Shown here: positions 49,469-58,261 of the stretch, one piece after another
How the letters are laid out: each line of letters opens with the position of its first letter
Position numbering within the stretch: position 1 is the first letter of the stretch
Assembly: GCA_902614835.1 (NCBI GenBank)
Contig: CACMMU010000003.1
Span: 1 to 64,000, forward strand
Origin: an uncultured Pelagibacteraceae bacterium
GTDB taxonomy: Bacteria > Pseudomonadota > Alphaproteobacteria > Pelagibacterales > Pelagibacteraceae
Reading direction: 5' to 3'
Length of the DNA: 64,000 bases
Program-made: the position numbers and the translations under genes
Notes under the pieces: model-generated
What the model was told of the DNA's origin: nothing
What the model saw: the letters and a program-made list of their open reading frames with translations, nothing else
Database searches by the model: none

Positions 49469-50117
49469 ATTGAGCTTCTAAATTTTGATTTCTACCCAAG
49501 GCTTTATCCATTTTCTTTTTTGCATCATCTGGGGATACTTTTAACACCGCCTCAAATTCACTCTGCAGTCTGTCGTAAGCTTTTTCAAAAAGTTGTCTCT
49601 CACTATAAGACTGGTCTGCTATCGCATTAGAATTTTTATTAAGATCTTTAACTACCTCAGCTAGTTCGTAAATTTTACCCGAATTTATTTTTTGTTCATA
49701 TTCCTGAGATCTTCTGCTCCACATTGTCCTTTTTATTTTTGGTTTACTTTTTAAAATTGATACACATTTATTTATTTGATTGCTTGATGATATTGGTCTT
49801 AAATTTGATTGTTGGTTTATTGGTATAGTCAAAGTCAATTTATCTTTATCTATAAATACTTTATAAAAGTTTATATCGATATCTCCAATTACTGCTTTTT
49901 CTACAGCTAGAATTTTTCCAACCCCATGTTTCGGATAAACCACATAATCATTAACATTATATGCTTTTTTTTCGGATGGCTGTTTTTTAATTTTTTTTAT
50001 TATAACTTTTTCATCAGCAGAAACATTTTTTTGGTTCAAAGCTTGCTTTTTTTCTAATTTAATAGATTTTTTTTTCTTGATTTTTATAACTTTATTTTTT
50101 TTACGTTTTCTTCCCAT
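49467..50117 (-). CDS. carD: CarD/CdnL family transcription regulator with basic N-terminal tail
   Basis: CarD-type proteins bind RNA polymerase beta and stabilise open promoter complexes. The RNAP-interacting domain lies at about residues 57-115 (DYVVYPKHGVGKILAVEKAV, FYKVFIDKDKLTLTIPI), followed by the helical DNA-contacting domain with TMWSRRSQEYEQKINSG. Ahead of them is an about 55-residue tail rich in lysine (MGRKRKKNKVIKIKKKK), not part of the core family. The 216 residues are therefore longer than the usual alphaproteobacterial protein. It lies eight bases after fdxA and ends in the terminator shared with the small basic gene. Confidence 0.92.
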   Translation of the reverse strand: MGRKRKKNKVIKIKKKKSIKLEKKQALNQKNVSADEKVIIKKIKKQPSEKKAYNVNDYVVYPKHGVGKILAVEKAVIGDIDINFYKVFIDKDKLTLTIPINQQSNLRPISSSNQINKCVSILKSKPKIKRTMWSRRSQEYEQKINSGKIYELAEVVKDLNKNSNAIADQSYSERQLFEKAYDRLQSEFEAVLKVSPDDAKKKMDKALGRNQNLEAQ

Positions 50118-50125
50118 TGTGATAT

Positions 50126-50467
50126 TTAACTCCCCGGTTTTTCTGAGAAATGTTTCTCATATTTATTTTTCACTTTTTTAAATTCTTCATTCTCAGGTAG
50201 TGGATCCTTTTTTTTATTTATATTTGGCCAGATCTTAGAATATTTTTTATTAATTTCTAGCCATTTATTTTTATCCTCATTTTTGTAGTCAACGTCTGAT
50301 ACAATTGCATCAATTGGACACTCGGGCTCACAGACGCCACAATCTATACACTCATCAGGATTAATGACAAGCATATTTTCTCCCTCATAAAAACAGTCCA
50401 CCGGACATACTTCTACGCAATCTGTAAGTTTACATTTTATACATTCATCTTTGACTATGTAGGTCAT
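50126..50467 (-). CDS. fdxA: seven-iron ferredoxin FdxA
   Basis: FdxA is a small electron carrier with a [3Fe-4S] and a [4Fe-4S] cluster. The 113 residues contain [21 protein letters not shown] (given in two blocks CIKCKLTDC and VEVCPVDC) for the first region and [18 protein letters not shown] for the second, in the standard spacing, followed by an about 55-residue C-terminal part. fdxA next to carD is a conserved alphaproteobacterial pair; the redox partner is not evident. Confidence 0.96.
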   Translation of the reverse strand: MTYIVKDECIKCKLTDCVEVCPVDCFYEGENMLVINPDECIDCGVCEPECPIDAIVSDVDYKNEDKNKWLEINKKYSKIWPNINKKKDPLPENEEFKKVKNKYEKHFSEKPGS

Positions 50468-50472
50468 AATTT

Positions 50473-50898
50473 TTATTTATTTTCTCTTAACACTTCTAAT
50501 TTCAATTCTCCAATTATTTTATCGGGAACGTAAAGTAAACCAGCAATTCGTCTCATCAAAGTACTCTCATAAATATCAGAACTATTGTCCGAAAGAATTA
50601 TAGTCCACAAAATTTTTATAATATCCTTTTTAAATTCCAGGTTATTTTTTTTTATTTCTTGAGTATATTCTAAAATTTGATTTGAATTTTCTTCGTCCTT
50701 CTCTGCTTTTTGCATAATTTTTTTAAAATCGATTTTTAAATCAACTGATTTTAAGAAATTAATTATTATTAATTTCTCTTTTTCAGAATAATTTTCATCT
50801 ACTTTGGCAGCATGAATTAATAGAGCAGCAATTTTTATCAAGTTGCTTTCTTCATCGCCTTCTTTATTCTTGTCTTTGTTTTTAAAAATATTTAACAT
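50473..50898 (-). CDS. TerB-like helical protein
   Basis: A 141-residue, mostly helical protein of the TerB superfamily, with [26 protein letters not shown] near residue 20 (acidic metal-binding-like pattern [11 protein letters not shown]) and [27 protein letters not shown] in the second repeat. Members were named from tellurite-resistance clusters, but single chromosomal copies have no established role. No ter operon is present. It overlaps the helicase stop by one base and precedes fdxA by five, so it is probably cotranscribed with them. Confidence 0.8.
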   Translation of the reverse strand: MLNIFKNKDKNKEGDEESNLIKIAALLIHAAKVDENYSEKEKLIIINFLKSVDLKIDFKKIMQKAEKDEENSNQILEYTQEIKKNNLEFKKDIIKILWTIILSDNSSDIYESTLMRRIAGLLYVPDKIIGELKLEVLRENK

Positions 50899-53366
50899 TA
50901 TTTAAAACTTAATGTTTCTAATTTACTAAATGGATTGTTGCTCTTTTTAACAAACCTCTTAAATTTCTTTTCCTTTTTATTACCTTTGTATGCAAATATT
51001 TCATCATTATTTTTATCTTTTTTATAATTCATAAGAGTCATTAATTGATAAAACTTTTCCTTTGTACAACCCAACAGATTCATCATATCAGAGTCAATTT
51101 TGAATTTACCATCTTTTGTCTTCTCTATAATTTTAAGAAAAAGTTTTTCAAGTATATCTACTCTTATATAAAAGTTTTTAAATTTTTCAAAACCACAAAT
51201 AAGTAAAAACCTTGAATTAAACTTTACTTTTTCATCGATTAAAAAATTTAATCCAGACCTAGGTATTTCACTATTTTTAATAATTTCATTGAAAAATTTC
51301 CACAGAAGTATTCTTAGCTCAACTGCCTTTGGCTTTAACATCTTAGGCAAAAATACATGATATCGTCCAACTTTAATCCCTAAACTTCTAAATTGCTTTC
51401 TGTCCTCTTTGTTTATTTTATTTATGACATCTTCAATATCATTTCTTTTTAGAACTCCGTTATTTTCGTATAATCTAAATGCCAATGCTCTTATATATTG
51501 ATTTTTATTTTCCGATTTAGTGAGATTTATTAAATCTCTCAGTTCATTGTAAATATAACCATCTAACCATGAATTTAAAAAAATAAATAAGTTTTTTTTT
51601 GTTTCTATGTCCAAAGCTTCATCAGCAATTACCTCAATTTCCGGCGATAAATAGTTTTTACCTTTTCGAATTTTTCCTATGATATTATTTTTCCAACAAA
51701 TTTTATAATCTTGGTTCAAGGTTATTTCTTTGTTATCTATTATATTTTTTACTCTATTTTTTAATTCTTCCTCAACACCTTGTTTAGCTGCTTTTTTTAA
51801 AGATTTTATATCTGTATCTAATGTTCCTTTTGTAAATTCTAAATTTAGTTTAAGACCCTTTAACTTCCCAATTAATTGACCATCAATAAACACCTCATCA
51901 TTTGATTTTATATTTGTATTTAATTTCACATCCTGTTTTAGTCCTCTTGATAAAACACTTATCCTTTTATCAATAAAACTTTTTGTTAACTCTGTGTGTA
52001 GTTTATCAGATAAACTATCTTCAATATTTTTACTCATTTGTATCCAGTAATCTGAATTTTCTACCCAATTTTTTTTATTAGCAACGTAAGACCACGTTCT
52101 TACGTTCGAAATTTTATTAGATATCATGTCAATATTTCCACGATATTTATCGAGGCCTTTAAGTTGGTTTTTCATATATTCATTAGGTATCCTTTTTTTT
52201 CCAGAATTCAGAAAATTAAAAACTTTTGTAACAACATCAATATGTGTATATGTTTTTTTTTGAAAATCAGGTATTTGACAGCATTCCCATAAGAGATCTA
52301 TTTTATCATTTGAAAACTTTAGTTTTTTATCTCGCACAAGATATTTAAATACATTTTCATCTATTGATTCTGAAATTTTTAAAAAATTTTTACTAGATGG
52401 TTTTCTTTCAAGTGATCGAATCAAATTTTCGGTGCCACTAAAGTCTAAATCTGAGTTCCTCCAAAATAAAAATTTTATATCGTCTAGTTTATGTTTTTCT
52501 ATTCTTTCTATTTCGTCTGGTTGAAGGTTTTCACAGCCACCGGTAACACCAAAATAACCATCAATTTTATATCTACCAGCTCTCCCAGCTATTTGTGAAA
52601 TCTCTGTTGTTCTAAGTCGTCTAGTTTTTCTTCCGTCAAATTTTTTCAAACTTGAGAAACTTATTTGCTCAATATCCATGTTTAATCCCATGCCTATTGC
52701 ATCTGTAGCAACTAAGTAGTCAACATCACCAGACTGATATATTTCAACTTGAGAATTTCTTGTTTTTGGGCTGAGTGATCCCATTATTACAGCTGCCCCA
52801 CCTTTTTGCCTTCTGACTAACTCTGCTATTCCGTATACTTCTTCAACTGAGAAAGCAATTAGGGCACTTTTACGATCAAGTCTTGAAATCTTTTTGTGAC
52901 CATTATAAGAGAGTTTAGAAAATCTTTCTTGTTCTACGAACTTTGTTTCTGGAATAATCTGTGAAATAATATTTTTCATTATTTGTGATCCTAGAAACAT
53001 TGTTAGTACCTCGCCTCTAAAATTAAGAAGTCTATCGGTAAAAATATGACCCCTTTCTCTATCCCCGCACATTTGAATTTCATCGACCGCTATAAAGTCG
53101 ACCACTTTATTTTTTGGCATCGCTTCGACAGTACAGATGAAATATTGTGCTGTGCTGGGAATAATTTTTTCTTCTCCTGTTATTAAAGCAACCTTTTCCT
53201 GACCAACTTTACTTACACATTTGTCATAAACCTCTCGAGCTAATAACCTAAGAGGTAACCCAAAAATACCAGAATTAAATTCCAACATTTTTTCTATAGC
53301 AGTAAATGTTTTTCCTGTATTTGTAGGCCCAAGAACTGCAACTAATTTACTTTGAGGCGTTATCAT
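50898..53366 (-). CDS. SUV3-like DEAD/DExH helicase
   Basis: A superfamily II helicase related to mitochondrial SUV3, probably acting on RNA. The 822 residues contain Walker A AVLGPTNTGKTFTAIEKML, motif II as DEIQ in FIAVDEIQMCGDRERGHIF, motif III region MFLGSQIMKNI, LVATDAIGMGLNMDIEQISF and motif VI QIAGRAGRYKIDG, all in the first 280 residues. A long C-terminal part (280-822) is helical and basic at the end. The gene has its own promoter and heads the run TerB-like, fdxA, carD. In related genomes an S4-domain protein often sits between the helicase and fdxA; here the TerB-like gene does. Confidence 0.92.
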   Translation of the reverse strand: MITPQSKLVAVLGPTNTGKTFTAIEKMLEFNSGIFGLPLRLLAREVYDKCVSKVGQEKVALITGEEKIIPSTAQYFICTVEAMPKNKVVDFIAVDEIQMCGDRERGHIFTDRLLNFRGEVLTMFLGSQIMKNIISQIIPETKFVEQERFSKLSYNGHKKISRLDRKSALIAFSVEEVYGIAELVRRQKGGAAVIMGSLSPKTRNSQVEIYQSGDVDYLVATDAIGMGLNMDIEQISFSSLKKFDGRKTRRLRTTEISQIAGRAGRYKIDGYFGVTGGCENLQPDEIERIEKHKLDDIKFLFWRNSDLDFSGTENLIRSLERKPSSKNFLKISESIDENVFKYLVRDKKLKFSNDKIDLLWECCQIPDFQKKTYTHIDVVTKVFNFLNSGKKRIPNEYMKNQLKGLDKYRGNIDMISNKISNVRTWSYVANKKNWVENSDYWIQMSKNIEDSLSDKLHTELTKSFIDKRISVLSRGLKQDVKLNTNIKSNDEVFIDGQLIGKLKGLKLNLEFTKGTLDTDIKSLKKAAKQGVEEELKNRVKNIIDNKEITLNQDYKICWKNNIIGKIRKGKNYLSPEIEVIADEALDIETKKNLFIFLNSWLDGYIYNELRDLINLTKSENKNQYIRALAFRLYENNGVLKRNDIEDVINKINKEDRKQFRSLGIKVGRYHVFLPKMLKPKAVELRILLWKFFNEIIKNSEIPRSGLNFLIDEKVKFNSRFLLICGFEKFKNFYIRVDILEKLFLKIIEKTKDGKFKIDSDMMNLLGCTKEKFYQLMTLMNYKKDKNNDEIFAYKGNKKEKKFKRFVKKSNNPFSKLETLSFK

Positions 53367-53426
53367 TATTTGTGCTATATTTTTTTTTAAATACTATATA
53401 TAGGTTAACCTTGAGAACAAAAGAAG

Positions 53427-53455
53427 ATTAAAGCATGACCGAATCACTTTGTCAA
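53427..53455 (-). promoter_or_regulatory. promoter for helicase-TerB-fdxA-carD run
   Basis: On the minus strand a perfect TTGACA (53450-53455) and TTTAAT (53427-53432) are spaced 17 bases apart, about 60 bases upstream of the helicase ATG. The rest of the 142-base divergent gap is AT-rich and probably also holds the promoter for the plus-strand aminotransferase. Confidence 0.6.
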
Positions 53456-53508
53456 ACGTTCTATTTTAGCCACATATATTTATTAAAATTTATTTTATAG
53501 CCTCTTAT

Positions 53509-54744
53509 ATGAAAGATTATACAAAAAAAAATATTAAGTCTTTAAAACCATCTGCCACGTTAGTAATAAATGAGAAATCAAAATTATTAATTTCTCAAGG
53601 AAAAAAAATTTATAGATTTGGTTTTGGCCAATCTCCCTTCCCAGTTCCTGAAAAAATTGTTGAAGCATTAAAAAAAAATGCCCATAAAAAAAATTATATG
53701 CCTATACAAGGCTCTTTAGATTTAAGAACTTCAATTGCAAAATATATAAGCAAAAGAACAAATAATTCATTTTCAGCTGAAGATATAATTGTAAGTCCTG
53801 GTTCCAAAGAAATGATGTTTTTACTACATCTTGGTTTTGATGGAGATGTAATTTTACCTGCACCTAGTTGGGTGTCATATGAACCACATTCAATTATCGG
53901 CAGAAATAATTTTCACTGGATTGAGACAACTAGGGAGAACAATTGGTTTCCTTCTCCAAAGCAAATAGAGGATAAAGTCAAAAATTTAAAAAATAAAAAT
54001 ACTTTCTTAATTCTTAATTCTCCCAATAATCCAGCAGGTTCAAATTGTAAAAATTTTGATGAAATAGCAAAAGTTGCCAAGAAATACGGTATTATAATTC
54101 TATCAGATGAGATTTATACTGAACTCAGTTTCAATGGTGAATATAATTCTATTTCTAAATATTATCCCGAAGGAACAATTATAAGCAGTGGATTGAGCAA
54201 ATGGTGCGGAGCAGGTGGATGGAGATTGGGATTTTTTGCAATCCCATCTAAATTAAAATCAGTTCTAAATATGCTAAAAGTTTTATCTAGCGAGTCTTTT
54301 ACTGCTGTAAGCACTCCAGTACAGTATGCAGCTATCGAGGCATTTGAAGGAGATCACTCGAAATATTTGGAAAAAACAACCAATATATTAAATGCTGTTG
54401 CTAATTATGTTTATGAAAATTTAAAATCAAATAAAGTTTTAATACAAAAACCAGAAGGTGGATTTTATCTTATGCCTGAATTTTTGAATTCAAAATTCAA
54501 AACATCTAGTGAAATGTGTGAAGATATATTAGACAAATCCGGAGTTGCATTATTACCTGGATCAGATTTTGGTTTTAAAACCAATAAAATGTTAGCTAGA
54601 TTGAGTTTTACAGATTTTGATGGAGAAAAATTTTTACAAAATACTAAAAGTGGTAAAAAACCAGATGAAGAAGCAATCAAAAACTTTGCACCAAATATTG
54701 TTGAAGGTACAAAAAAATTAGTAGATTGGTGCAAAAGCCTCTGA
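53509..54744 (+). CDS. PLP-dependent class I aminotransferase
   Basis: A fold-type I aminotransferase, aspartate/alanine-type. The 411 residues contain IVSPGSKEMMFLLHLGFDG, the substrate-site NSPNNPAGSNCKNF, ILSDEIYTELSFNGEY, and the PLP lysine in SSGLSKWCGAGGWRLGFF, followed by a C-terminal arginine in ARLSFTDFDG. The substrate is not clear from sequence; aspartate or branched substrates are possible. It is followed by TAXI-TRAP uptake genes with a separate promoter, so a shared function with them is only a guess. Confidence 0.88.
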   Translation: MKDYTKKNIKSLKPSATLVINEKSKLLISQGKKIYRFGFGQSPFPVPEKIVEALKKNAHKKNYMPIQGSLDLRTSIAKYISKRTNNSFSAEDIIVSPGSKEMMFLLHLGFDGDVILPAPSWVSYEPHSIIGRNNFHWIETTRENNWFPSPKQIEDKVKNLKNKNTFLILNSPNNPAGSNCKNFDEIAKVAKKYGIIILSDEIYTELSFNGEYNSISKYYPEGTIISSGLSKWCGAGGWRLGFFAIPSKLKSVLNMLKVLSSESFTAVSTPVQYAAIEAFEGDHSKYLEKTTNILNAVANYVYENLKSNKVLIQKPEGGFYLMPEFLNSKFKTSSEMCEDILDKSGVALLPGSDFGFKTNKMLARLSFTDFDGEKFLQNTKSGKKPDEEAIKNFAPNIVEGTKKLVDWCKSL

Positions 54745-54756
54745 TTCAAGTATAAG

Positions 54757-54820
54757 TTAGACGTCCAAATTAAGCTATTTAGACTTACAATCCATAAGCT
54801 GAATTGATAAAATTTTAGAC
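54757..54820. repeat. three TTAGAC motifs upstream of the TAXI gene
   Basis: TTAGAC occurs at 54757, 54779 and 54815; the first and third extend to TTAGACGT. Start-to-start distances are 22 and 36 bases. All are on the same strand and the last falls in the -35/-10 spacer of the TAXI promoter. They could be binding sites for a regulator, or coincidental in this AT-rich gap. Confidence 0.35.
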
Positions 54821-54834
54821 GTTAATTATATAAT
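54804..54834 (+). promoter_or_regulatory. promoter and strong RBS of the TAXI binding-protein gene
   Basis: TTGATA (54804-54809) is followed after 17 bases by TATATA (54827-54832) or after 19 by TATAAT (54829-54834). Just downstream AAAGGAGGGAAGG precedes the ATG at 54851, an unusually strong Shine-Dalgarno for this window, where most genes have little. This suggests high expression of the binding protein. Confidence 0.65.
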
Positions 54835-54850
54835 TAAAGGAGGGAAGGTT

Positions 54851-55846
54851 ATGAAAAAAATAATCTCAACAATCACTGGAGCATTGTTTTTATTTGCAAT
54901 CAGTTTACCTACCTCTATAGCAAAGTCTGCTGAGTTCTTTTCAATAGGAACAGGTGGACCAACTGGAGTTTATTTCCAAGTTGGAAATGCTATATGTAAA
55001 ATGGTAGCAAAAATACAATCTGCAGATCACGGAAGAAAAAAAGGAACAGCAAAAGCTTTACGTTGTTCAGCTCCTTCAACAGGTGGTTCGACTTATAATA
55101 TAGGTCAAATCATGCAAGGAGAACTTCAGTTTGGTGTTGCTCAGTCTGACTGGCAGTATCATGCATACAATGGAACTAGACCCGATAAAGTAAAACCTTT
55201 TAATGGTCTAAGAGCAGTTTTTTCAGCTCACCCAGAACCATTTCAAATTATAACAAGAAAAGGTTCAAAAATAAAAGATTGGAACAGTTTAAAGGGTAAA
55301 AAAGTTAATATAGGAAACCCTGGTTCTGGTCAAAGAGGTACTTTTGAAGTTCTAATGGAAGCTCATGGAGTAGATACAGGATATTTTGGTTCTACATCTG
55401 AATTAACTTCTTCAGAACAATCAGGAGCACTTTGCGATAAGAAGATCGATGCTTTTGGATACACAGTAGGTGTTCCAAACGCAGGTGTTGCACAATCAAC
55501 AGATGGATGTGGAGCAAGCATTATTAATTTAAATACTGATGCTGTTAAAAAACTAGTTGCTGACAATCCTTTTTATGCATTTGCAACAATTCCAAAAGGT
55601 ACTTACAAAACTTCTAAGAAGGATGTAACTACTTTTGGTGTTATGGCTTCGGTAGTAACAAGCGAAGCTGTGTCAGAGGACCTGGTATATGCAGTAGTCA
55701 AAGCTGTTTTTGAAAATTTAGATGATTTTAAAAAACAACACCCTGCATTTGCAAATCTAGATCCTGCGAAAATGATCGTAGATGGTTTATCTGCACCATT
55801 ACACCCAGGAGCGGTTAAATATTATAAAGAAAAAGGCTTAATGTAA
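54851..55846 (+). CDS. TAXI family TRAP transporter solute-binding protein
   Basis: A periplasmic binding protein of the TAXI (TRAP-associated extracytoplasmic immunogenic) family. The 331 residues begin with a signal peptide (residues 1-26, MKKIISTITGALFLFAIS, cleavage near AKSA), then the family block FFSIGTGGPTGVYFQVGNAIC, GELQFGVAQSDWQYHAYNG, NIGNPGSGQRGTFEVLMEAHGV and PFYAFATIPKGTYKT. The ligand is unknown; TAXI systems characterised elsewhere take amino acids or related acids. The permease gene follows after a terminator, so the binding protein may be made in excess. Confidence 0.95.
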   Translation: MKKIISTITGALFLFAISLPTSIAKSAEFFSIGTGGPTGVYFQVGNAICKMVAKIQSADHGRKKGTAKALRCSAPSTGGSTYNIGQIMQGELQFGVAQSDWQYHAYNGTRPDKVKPFNGLRAVFSAHPEPFQIITRKGSKIKDWNSLKGKKVNIGNPGSGQRGTFEVLMEAHGVDTGYFGSTSELTSSEQSGALCDKKIDAFGYTVGVPNAGVAQSTDGCGASIINLNTDAVKKLVADNPFYAFATIPKGTYKTSKKDVTTFGVMASVVTSEAVSEDLVYAVVKAVFENLDDFKKQHPAFANLDPAKMIVDGLSAPLHPGAVKYYKEKGLM

Positions 55847-55856
55847 GCCACTTATT

Positions 55857-55891
55857 AAAAAGGCCCAGTTGATTAACTGGGCCTTTTTTTT
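55857..55891 (+). terminator. intrinsic terminator between TAXI protein and permease genes
   Basis: AAAAGGCCCAGTT (ending 55870) pairs with AACTGGGCCTTTT (starting 55875) around the loop GATT, followed by an extended T-run to about 55892. The long GC-rich stem and tetraloop make it strong. It sits only 12 bases before the permease ATG, so it probably works as a partial stop that limits permease transcription. Confidence 0.92.
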
Positions 55892-55903
55892 TATTGTCTA
55901 AAA

Positions 55904-58261
55904 ATGAGTTCAGTCCCAGATCCAAAAAAGCCAAATTTTTTTGAAAAGTTTGATGAAGAAGGTGGCTCAAAAAGAAAACTTAAGAATTGGAATTTAAAAC
56001 TTGTAGCTATAATAGCTATCTCCTGGTCTTTATTCCAGCTTTGGTATGCATCGCCTTTACCTTTTATATTAGACTTTGGAAAAATAATTGATGTTCCCGC
56101 AAGATCTGTACACCTTGCTTTTGGATTAGCATTATGTTTTTTGGCCTATCCAACATTTAAAAAAAATAGAGATAGGCCAATATCAGGAATTGACTTCTTA
56201 CTAGTCGTAATTAGCATAGCAGCAACTTTATACATATTTTTTGATTACGAAGGCCTCGTTTACCGTCAAGGTATAATGGCTAAAGTAAATTTATTTGGTT
56301 TTAATATTCCATACGAGGTCATTCTAGGTTCATTGGGAATTATTCTTTTATTAGAGGCCACTAGAAGAGCCATAGGTATACCGCTAGTAATTATCGCATT
56401 AATTTTCTTATTATTTTCAATATTTGGACAATCGATGCCAGATTTAATTTCTCACCAGGGATTATCGATTACAAGACTAGTCGGATATCATTGGTTTGGG
56501 GGAGAAGCTATATTTGGAATACCTATAAGCGTTTCAGTAAGTTTTATTTTTTTGTTTGTTTTATTTGGCGCAATCTTAGATGTGGCAGGAGGCGGGAAAT
56601 ATTTTTTGAACTTGGCGTTTTCCCTTGTAGGAAAAATGAGAGGTGGTCCTGCAAAAGCTGCAATTTTAGCATCAGGTCTAACAGGTTTAATTTCTGGATC
56701 ATCGGTAGCTAACACTGTAACCACTGGAACATTCACAATCCCAATTATGAAAAAAACAGGATTGCCCGCAGTCAAAGCAGGAGCAGTCGAGGTAGCCGCA
56801 TCTGTAAATGGACAAATTATGCCCCCGATAATGGGAGCTGCAGCTTTTGTTATGGCTGAGCTTTTAGGAATTTCTTATTTTACAGTTATTACGCATGCAT
56901 TCTTACCGGCAGTCATCTCATATATTGCATTGTTTTATATTTCACATTTGGAGTCGGTAAAACTTAACATCAAGGGTCTTCCGGAAAGCGAAATACCCCC
57001 ATTAGGAAAAACTTTTATAGGGGGAATACATTTTCTTATTCCAATATTTATCCTTGTATATTTACTTTTAGTAGAAAGATGGACCGCAGCATCCGCAGTG
57101 TTTTACTCAATATTATCATTGATGGTTATCATTTTTGTAAGAGAGTTATTAGATGCAAAAAAAAATGATTTAACATTGATTAGTGCATTGAAGCTTGGTT
57201 TTAATAAAGTTGTTGGAGGATTAGAAAAAGGCGCAATTAACATGATAAGTGTAGCTATAGCTATTGCTACAGCAGGAATAATAGTTGGCGCTGTTGCATC
57301 AACTGGCTTAAGTAATAATTTAATCGTAATAGTAGAGGCAATTTCTGGAGGAAATATAATTACTTTATTACTTCTTACTGCTTTGCTTTGTATAATTTTG
57401 GGGATGGGATTACCCACCACTGCTAATTACCTTGTAGTTGCTGCTTTAATGGCCCAAGTTGTCGTGGAGGTTGGAAATGCGTCTGGTTACATATTCCCTT
57501 TAATAGCAATTCACTTATATGTTTTTTATTATGGTTTAATGGCAGATGTTACGCCGCCAGTGGGGCTAGCGTCTTACGCTGCAGCTGCAATATCTAAAGC
57601 AGATCCAATTAGAACTGGAATACAAGCTTTTTGGTATAGTTTAAGAACTGGAATACTCCCGATTGTTTTTATTTTTAATAATGAATTACTTTTAATAGGT
57701 ATCGAAAGTTTGTGGCATGGACTTTTAGTAGTCACAACATCGCTAATAGCAATTTTAGTATTTACCGCAGCAACCCAGGGCTGGTTTATTAATAAACTTA
57801 GATGGTATGAAGTTGTTATCTTTATTGTAATAGCAATGTCTCTATTTAGACCAGGATATATTTTAGACAAATTCTCACCTAAATTTGAAAACAAACAAAT
57901 TAATGCCAAAGAAATAAGTTCACTTAAACTTGATCCAAGCAGAGATGTACACATTAAAGTTACTAGACGAACAGAATATGGTGATCGATACAGGCTTTTT
58001 GTAATTGAAAAAAAGAATTTTGAAAACCAATACTCTTTAGAAGATGCAGGTATAATCCTGTCTGATATTGAGGGAAGAATAACAATAGATAATTTGAAAT
58101 GGAATGGAATAGCAAAAAAAATGGGAGTGGAAACAGGTGATGTAATCAGTCAGTTTAAAATTGAAAATTTAGACAGACCTAATAAAGCAATTATTTATCC
58201 ATTTTCTCTAGCAGTATTATTTATTTTTGGTTATTTGAATTATAGAAGAAAACCAGTTTAG
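55904..58261 (+). CDS. TRAP transporter fused permease (DctQM-type) with PDZ-like C-terminus
   Basis: The fused permease of a TAXI-TRAP system combines the small 4-helix and the large 12-helix subunits in one 785-residue chain. The first part (to about residue 170) has the small-subunit helices. The DctM-like part has ATRRAIGIPLVIIALIFLLF, GGGKYFLNLAFSLVGKMRGG, SGLTGLISGSSVANTVTTGTF (two blocks), ASVNGQIMPPIMGAAAFVMAE and GMGLPTTANYLVVAALMAQV. After about residue 650 a soluble domain follows (GIILSDIEGRITIDNLKWNG, AKKMGVETGDVISQF), which resembles a PDZ fold, and a last hydrophobic helix. It partners the upstream TAXI protein. Its stop overlaps the convergent thioesterase stop by four bases. 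Confidence 0.95.
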   Translation: MSSVPDPKKPNFFEKFDEEGGSKRKLKNWNLKLVAIIAISWSLFQLWYASPLPFILDFGKIIDVPARSVHLAFGLALCFLAYPTFKKNRDRPISGIDFLLVVISIAATLYIFFDYEGLVYRQGIMAKVNLFGFNIPYEVILGSLGIILLLEATRRAIGIPLVIIALIFLLFSIFGQSMPDLISHQGLSITRLVGYHWFGGEAIFGIPISVSVSFIFLFVLFGAILDVAGGGKYFLNLAFSLVGKMRGGPAKAAILASGLTGLISGSSVANTVTTGTFTIPIMKKTGLPAVKAGAVEVAASVNGQIMPPIMGAAAFVMAELLGISYFTVITHAFLPAVISYIALFYISHLESVKLNIKGLPESEIPPLGKTFIGGIHFLIPIFILVYLLLVERWTAASAVFYSILSLMVIIFVRELLDAKKNDLTLISALKLGFNKVVGGLEKGAINMISVAIAIATAGIIVGAVASTGLSNNLIVIVEAISGGNIITLLLLTALLCIILGMGLPTTANYLVVAALMAQVVVEVGNASGYIFPLIAIHLYVFYYGLMADVTPPVGLASYAAAAISKADPIRTGIQAFWYSLRTGILPIVFIFNNELLLIGIESLWHGLLVVTTSLIAILVFTAATQGWFINKLRWYEVVIFIVIAMSLFRPGYILDKFSPKFENKQINAKEISSLKLDPSRDVHIKVTRRTEYGDRYRLFVIEKKNFENQYSLEDAGIILSDIEGRITIDNLKWNGIAKKMGVETGDVISQFKIENLDRPNKAIIYPFSLAVLFIFGYLNYRRKPV

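Noticed and set aside
54766-54814. Imperfect inverted repeat AATTAAGCT/AGCTGAATT after the aminotransferase gene, considered as a terminator
   Set aside because: Long loop and no T-run after the second arm.
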